Of a DNA stretch of 9,418 nt, positions 6,258-9,418 are shown in pieces; the stretch's first letter is position 1; the number at the start of each line of letters is the position of its first letter. The stretch covers positions 1 through 9,418 of the forward strand of contig JAITQI010000093.1 in the NCBI GenBank assembly GCA_031289065.1, written 5' to 3'. The notes under the pieces were generated by a model. The model saw nothing but the letters and a program-made list of their open reading frames with translations. It did not search any database and was not told the DNA's origin. The stretch is from Oscillospiraceae bacterium. Lineage in GTDB: Bacteria; Bacillota; Clostridia; Oscillospirales; UBA929. A program made the position numbers and the translations under genes.

Positions 6258-6800
6258 TTATTTTTTCGCCGTGCGGGCCAGCGACAGGAACCGGCGCAGA
6301 TAAGCGAACAGCGCGGCGAGCGACAGAAGGACGGCCGCCCAAAAGAGCGCCAGCTTGAGAGGGGAGGGCAAACCGGGAAACAGCATCACCAGCAGGCAGA
6401 CCGCGAAGAAAAAGGCGGCGGCCAGCTTGCCGATCAGCTGGGAGGGGGGCACGTCGTCGATCTTCCGGTACTGCACCAGCGTCCCAACCCCCATCAGCGC
6501 CTCTTTCAGGAGGAACAGCCCCACCGCCGCCCACAGCACCGGCTCGGCCGCCGCGACGGCGATACAAACCATGACCGTGGCGCTCATCAGCTTGTCGGCC
6601 AGGGGATCGAGCAGACGGCCCAGCTTGGTGATCTTGTTGAGGCGGCGGGCCAATTGGCCGTCCAGCACGTCGGTCAGGGAGGCCAGCGCGTAAACCGCCG
6701 CCGCCCACCAGTTGGCGTGAGCCAGACCGGAGAAGAACAGCACCGGCACCACCGGCACCAGACAAAGCCGGAACAGCGACAGGATATTTGGCAGATTCAA
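6258..6800 (-). CDS. pgsA: CDP-diacylglycerol--glycerol-3-phosphate 3-phosphatidyltransferase (PgsA)
   Basis: This 180-residue integral membrane enzyme of the CDP-alcohol phosphatidyltransferase family makes phosphatidylglycerophosphate, the committed step to phosphatidylglycerol and cardiolipin. The family signature D-x2-D-G-x2-A-R-x8-G-x3-D-x3-D is complete: Asp44, Asp47, Gly48, Ala51, Arg52, Gly61, Asp65 and Asp69 (DVLDGQLAR then GRLLDPLAD). The N-terminus MNLPNILSLFRL matches the conserved PgsA start, and four or more hydrophobic helices follow (about 9-24, 30-43, 77-100, 122-143, 147-165). The start is TTG at 6800, chosen because no in-frame ATG precedes it and an AAGGGGG ribosome site lies 8 nt upstream. 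Length fits the family. A cardiolipin-synthase-type member of the same family is the main alternative, since the motif alone does not separate substrates. It follows cvpA by 46 nt and precedes the ClpE-like gene by 38 nt. Confidence 0.88.
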   Translation of the reverse strand: MNLPNILSLFRLCLVPVVPVLFFSGLAHANWWAAAVYALASLTDVLDGQLARRLNKITKLGRLLDPLADKLMSATVMVCIAVAAAEPVLWAAVGLFLLKEALMGVGTLVQYRKIDDVPPSQLIGKLAAAFFFAVCLLVMLFPGLPSPLKLALFWAAVLLSLAALFAYLRRFLSLARTAKK

Positions 6801-6808
6801 GGGCGATG

Positions 6809-6815
6809 CCCCCTT
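6809..6815 (-). promoter_or_regulatory. Ribosome binding site fixing the TTG start of pgsA
   Basis: AAGGGGG on the minus strand ends 8 nt before the TTG at 6800. It supports the TTG start, and the resulting N-terminus MNLPN fits the family. Confidence 0.7.
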
Positions 6816-6825
6816 ATAGGTTACA

Positions 6826-6849
6826 TGATCCCATGAAAAAACGGGATCA
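6826..6849. repeat. 7-bp inverted repeat spanning the cvpA stop codon
   Basis: TGATCCC (6826-6832) and GGGATCA (6843-6849) are exact inverted copies around a 10-base loop that contains a run of six A/T. On the minus strand the first arm includes the cvpA TGA stop. No U tract follows the second arm, so it does not look like a terminator. It could be a weak RNA processing or stability element, or chance. Confidence 0.4.
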
Positions 6850-7533
6850 GAGCAGGCCGACCAGAGGATTGTGCTGCACGAACAGCCGCAGCAGGACGGT
6901 GTCCTGCACCAGATCGCTGGGGATCAGGATGCCGATGAAGCGTAGCAGCCAGCCTATGGCGAACAGGATGAACAGCCCCCGGGCGAACCCCAGCGCCAAT
7001 CCCCCGACAGTGTCCGCCAGGCGCAGCCCGGGCAGCTTGAACAGCATACTCACAAAATGCGTCCCCAAAGTCATCAGCAGCGCCAAGACGGCAAAAATGA
7101 AGATGAACAGCAACACGCGGCACACCATATTCAGGAAGGTCATGGCGATGCTCTGCCGGAGCGAGGCCCCGGTCTCCTTCATCTGGGCGACCACCCTGTC
7201 GGCCAACTCCTCGATCTCCGCGTCCACAATGCCCAATCGGGCGAAGGCCTGGGCGGCGATGACCAAAATGACGTTCTCGTCGTCCGGGGCGGCGTTGTAG
7301 GCGTTGTCGTGGGCGGCCTCCTCGGTGGCGTCGTCGGTCACCCAGCTCAACAGGGGGTACACCTTCTCGGAGAGGGTGTCGGCATACTTTTCGGACAGGG
7401 TGTTGGCCCCCCAAATGGCCAGAATGATCACCAGCATACCGGCCGCCGTCAGAATCAGCCCCTTGCGCCAGCCCTGCCAGACACAAAAGGCCAGCACGGC
7501 CAGCACCAGCAAATCCAAAATAAGATGGATCAA
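6847..7533 (-). CDS. CvpA-family integral membrane protein
   Basis: The 228-residue product has the CvpA (colicin V production) fold pattern. It has two N-terminal helices (about 4-19 and 26-43) joined by a basic turn WRKG, a long acidic segment (about 44-130), and two further helices (about 134-157 and 177-202) with the typical GLRLADTVGGLALGFARG between and in the last helix. By the positive-inside rule the long acidic segment would face outward. Family members have been linked to envelope homeostasis and, in E. coli, to colicin V export, but no biochemical activity is established. The long segment makes it larger than the roughly 160-residue E. coli protein. The start is set at the TTG at 7533, 8 nt after GGAGGG; the in-frame TTG at 7539 is too close to that site. 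A longer open frame reaching 7629 is the end of the upstream gene read out of frame. An imperfect tandem TLSEK duplication lies at residues 45-60. Confidence 0.83.
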   Translation of the reverse strand: MIHLILDLLVLAVLAFCVWQGWRKGLILTAAGMLVIILAIWGANTLSEKYADTLSEKVYPLLSWVTDDATEEAAHDNAYNAAPDDENVILVIAAQAFARLGIVDAEIEELADRVVAQMKETGASLRQSIAMTFLNMVCRVLLFIFIFAVLALLMTLGTHFVSMLFKLPGLRLADTVGGLALGFARGLFILFAIGWLLRFIGILIPSDLVQDTVLLRLFVQHNPLVGLL

Positions 7534-7541
7534 ATCCAATT

Positions 7542-7547
7542 CCCTCC
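7542..7547 (-). promoter_or_regulatory. Ribosome binding site that decides the cvpA start
   Basis: GGAGGG lies just after the DUF5711-like stop. Its distance is 8 nt to the TTG at 7533 but only 2 nt to the TTG at 7539, so the former is the better start. An ATG overlapping the upstream stop (7553) opens only a seven-codon frame. Confidence 0.7.
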
Positions 7548-7549
7548 AG

Positions 7550-8737
7550 TCATGGGCGGAACACCGATAAGCCCTCTCGGCCCAGCAGAAGCGCCGAGCC
7601 GTCCGCCCGCATGAGCAGCGCCAAGACACCGGGGGCCGCCCGGGGGTCTCCCTTTTCGGTCAAGGCGGCGCTGTAGATATGGGCCTGGCCGTCGGCCAGC
7701 GCGCCCACCCAGGAACCGCTCACCGACAGGGAGTCCAGATGGCCCAACAGGGGGAGCTGAGCCCGCGCCCCGCCGGGGTCGAGCACAATCAGCTCGGAGG
7801 CGTCCGACCGGCCATCCTCAAGGGAGAGAACCAGGTAGCCGTCCTCGCTCGCGCCGTAACGGAGCAGGCGGCGGTTCCCAAAGGGCCAGTCAAACAGGAG
7901 TTCCCCTGTTTCATTATAGAAAGAGGCGCTTTCCTCGGTGACCACATAAAACAGCTTTTCCGTCAGAAAACCCACGCCCACCGGCAGCACATCCGGCAGA
8001 TCCCGCACGGCCACCGGTTCCTCCCGGGCGGTGTTGAGCAGGGTGACCCGCCCCACAAAGCGGCTGTCCTCCTGCCCCCCCGACACCAGCGCCAGTAAGG
8101 CGCCCGACGGGGAGAGAGAGACGTCCAGGGCGTATTGCCGTTGGAAATACCACTTATAAATCTCGGACTGATGGTCGTCAAACACCGTCACGGTGGAGGC
8201 GTACCCCCTCGCGTCGCTGATGAAGGCGAAAAACCCCTTGGGATTCATGCAGGCCGAATAAATAGCGCCGTCCCAGTCGCTTTTGAGGAGGGTGGCTCCG
8301 TTGTCGGCCAGCAGGTAGGAGACGCCGCCCCGGTCGTAGGCCAGCACCGTCCGGTCGGACACGGCCAGGGCTGGGTTGGCGAACTGGCAGGACACGCCGT
8401 ATTGGGCACGCCCCGACGGGGCGAAAATCTCCAGCCGGTCGCCGGACAGCAGGGCCAGCCCGCCCTGGAAGGGCGAAAACCGCGTCAGCAGGTAGTCGTC
8501 ATAGGGGAATTCCTCGGCGATCTGCTCGTCGGCCTGACTCATGGTGAAGCGGATGCGGGAAAACAGATCGGCGAAGGTGCCCGCCGACAGGTTGCCCCGG
8601 TAAGTGACAAACAGGACAATCCCCCCCAGCACCGCCACGAAAAAGAGGACGTAAAGCGCCATCCGCAAGGGGCGCCGCCGCGCCCGCCGCATCCGCCTGG
8701 CATCGATGGGAACAATTTTCTCCTGTTGAGCCGTCAC
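7550..8737 (-). CDS. Membrane-anchored beta-propeller-like protein, DUF5711-like, function unknown
   Basis: The 395-residue product starts with a short cytoplasmic part rich in arginine (residues 14-25, RRMRRARRRPLR). A single membrane helix follows at about 26-45, then a large outward-facing domain. That domain shows repeated short beta-strand patterns of propeller type, for example GLALLSGDRLEIFAPSG, YSACMNPKGFFAFIS, LDVSLSPSGALLALVSGG and GVLALLMRADGSALLLG. Few cysteines and no catalytic motif are visible. The overall plan (N-in anchor plus about 340-residue propeller, next to cvpA in a Clostridia-like genome) resembles the DUF5711 family; that name is from recognition, not a search. The GTG at 8737 overlaps the truA stop as GTGA and lies 8 nt after a run of seven G. 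An in-frame GTG at 8746 is possible but would overlap that G run. A role in envelope sensing or scaffolding with CvpA is only a guess. Confidence 0.75.
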   Translation of the reverse strand: MTAQQEKIVPIDARRMRRARRRPLRMALYVLFFVAVLGGIVLFVTYRGNLSAGTFADLFSRIRFTMSQADEQIAEEFPYDDYLLTRFSPFQGGLALLSGDRLEIFAPSGRAQYGVSCQFANPALAVSDRTVLAYDRGGVSYLLADNGATLLKSDWDGAIYSACMNPKGFFAFISDARGYASTVTVFDDHQSEIYKWYFQRQYALDVSLSPSGALLALVSGGQEDSRFVGRVTLLNTAREEPVAVRDLPDVLPVGVGFLTEKLFYVVTEESASFYNETGELLFDWPFGNRRLLRYGASEDGYLVLSLEDGRSDASELIVLDPGGARAQLPLLGHLDSLSVSGSWVGALADGQAHIYSAALTEKGDPRAAPGVLALLMRADGSALLLGREGLSVFRP

Positions 8738-9418
8738 CGCAAACACCCCCCCGACGAACAGTATGGACTGACGATTGTCTCTTGTGAATGGCCGTGAAAG
8801 TCCCAGGGCAGGGGAATTTCATAACCGGCCCCGGTCATGTACAGACCGTGGGGCGGGGCGGTGGGCCCGGCCTCGGCCCGTCGGCCGCCGGACAGCAGGC
8901 CGGACAGCGCGTCGGGCGGCAGCTTTCCCAGCCCGATGTAGAGCAGGGTACCCGTCATGGCCCGCGCCATGTTGTATAAAAAGCCGTTGGCCGAAACCGT
9001 GAAAAAAATCTCCGCGCCCCGAACGGTGACCTCCGAGGAAAACACCCGCCGCACGGTGCTTTTGACCTGGGTGCTGCCCATGGAGCGCAGCGCCGTGAAA
9101 TCGTGCTCGCCCACGAAATCCTGGGCCGCCGCCGCCATGAGAGGCACATCCAACGTGTCCGGGTGAAACAGGGCGTAACGGGCCAAAAAGGGATCGGGGT
9201 GCCGACCGGTGTACAGCCGGTATGTATACTCCTTGCGGACGCAAGAGTTGATCGCGTGAAAGTCGGGGGGCGTCTCGGCGGCCTGCCACACCGTGATGTC
9301 CTGGGGCAGAAGCGCCCGCAGGGCAAAGGGAAACCGGTCGGCCGGGACGCGGGTGTCGGCCGAGAAACCAGCCACATAGTGCCGGGCGTGAACCCCGGCG
9401 TCGGTGCGCCCGCAGCCG
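8734..9418 (-). CDS. truA: tRNA pseudouridine(38-40) synthase TruA, N-terminus cut by window edge
   Basis: TruA converts uridines 38-40 of the tRNA anticodon arm to pseudouridine. The open frame runs off the right edge; 227 residues are visible. They begin GCGRTDAGVHARHY, which includes the catalytic aspartate (sixth visible residue, equivalent to E. coli Asp60). Further family motifs are KEYTYRLYTG, a DFTALRSMGSTQVKSTVR block, NGFLYNMARAMTGTLL, and PPHGLYMTGAGYE near the C-terminus. Compared with a usual length of about 245-270, roughly 45-55 N-terminal residues are missing. The visible part could be mistaken for a gene starting with GTG at 9375, but that would drop the catalytic aspartate. 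After the conserved domain a tail of about 25 residues ends YCSSGGCLR. The stop overlaps the next gene's GTG by four bases. It appears to head or join the block that ends with mutY. Confidence 0.95.
   Translation of the reverse strand, partial: GCGRTDAGVHARHYVAGFSADTRVPADRFPFALRALLPQDITVWQAAETPPDFHAINSCVRKEYTYRLYTGRHPDPFLARYALFHPDTLDVPLMAAAAQDFVGEHDFTALRSMGSTQVKSTVRRVFSSEVTVRGAEIFFTVSANGFLYNMARAMTGTLLYIGLGKLPPDALSGLLSGGRRAEAGPTAPPHGLYMTGAGYEIPLPWDFHGHSQETIVSPYCSSGGCLR
8746..8752 (-). promoter_or_regulatory. G-run ribosome site at the truA / DUF5711-like junction
   Basis: Seven G on the minus strand lie inside the 3' end of truA, 8 nt before the GTG at 8737. This favours the GTGA overlap start and suggests translational coupling. 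The alternative GTG at 8746 uses the last G of the run, so it would have no usable site. Confidence 0.6.

Noticed and set aside
6813..6818. TATAAG -10-like box upstream of pgsA
   Set aside because: It overlaps the ribosome site and has no -35-like hexamer at 16-18 bp (only a T run), so it is not a credible promoter.
1..9418. CRISPR array, tRNA/rRNA, IS element, prophage or defence island
   Set aside because: No spaced direct repeats, tRNA-like cloverleaf, transposase, integrase or attachment-site signal was seen; all ten genes are housekeeping or metabolic and co-oriented.

Overview
The window holds ten protein genes, all on the minus strand, packed with overlaps or very short gaps. Nine look intact or nearly so; truA is cut by the right edge and the decarboxylase beta subunit by the left edge. 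No RNA gene, mobile element, CRISPR array or prophage is visible. The longest gene-free stretch is the 167-base gap at 2656-2822. GC content is high, Shine-Dalgarno sequences are strong (AAGGAGG- or GGGGG-type, mostly 7-8 nt from the start), and several starts are TTG or GTG. The gene families (a ClpE-type Clp ATPase with a zinc finger, a DUF5711-like protein beside CvpA, a split sodium-pump decarboxylase) suggest a high-GC anaerobic member of the Clostridia, perhaps the Oscillospiraceae/Ruminococcaceae. This taxonomic placement is inference from gene content.

Read in the direction of transcription (right to left), the first block is truA (tRNA pseudouridine synthase), a membrane-anchored DUF5711-like protein, a CvpA-family membrane protein, pgsA (phosphatidylglycerophosphate synthase), a ClpE/ClpC-like AAA+ unfoldase, and mutY (adenine glycosylase). 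The junctions (a 4-nt GTGA overlap, one base between stop and start, short gaps with strong ribosome sites) suggest one transcription unit of housekeeping and envelope genes with translational coupling. It ends at a 12-bp hairpin after mutY.

The second block starts at a promoter that overlaps that hairpin. It encodes a biotin-dependent, membrane-bound, sodium-pumping decarboxylase, most likely oxaloacetate decarboxylase: a carboxyltransferase alpha subunit without its own biotin domain, the small one-helix gamma subunit, a separate biotin carrier protein, and the polytopic beta subunit that runs off the left edge. Together they would move the carboxyl group from oxaloacetate to biotin and then release CO2 at the beta subunit, coupled to Na+ export.

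I see no clear sign of a new biological system. The items most worth a second look are the terminator-promoter overlap at 2691-2729, the DUF5711-like/CvpA pair, the unusual PGF tripeptide in the ClpE-like ATPase, the three-copy heptamer repeat in front of it, and the FTH (not FSH) loop in MutY.
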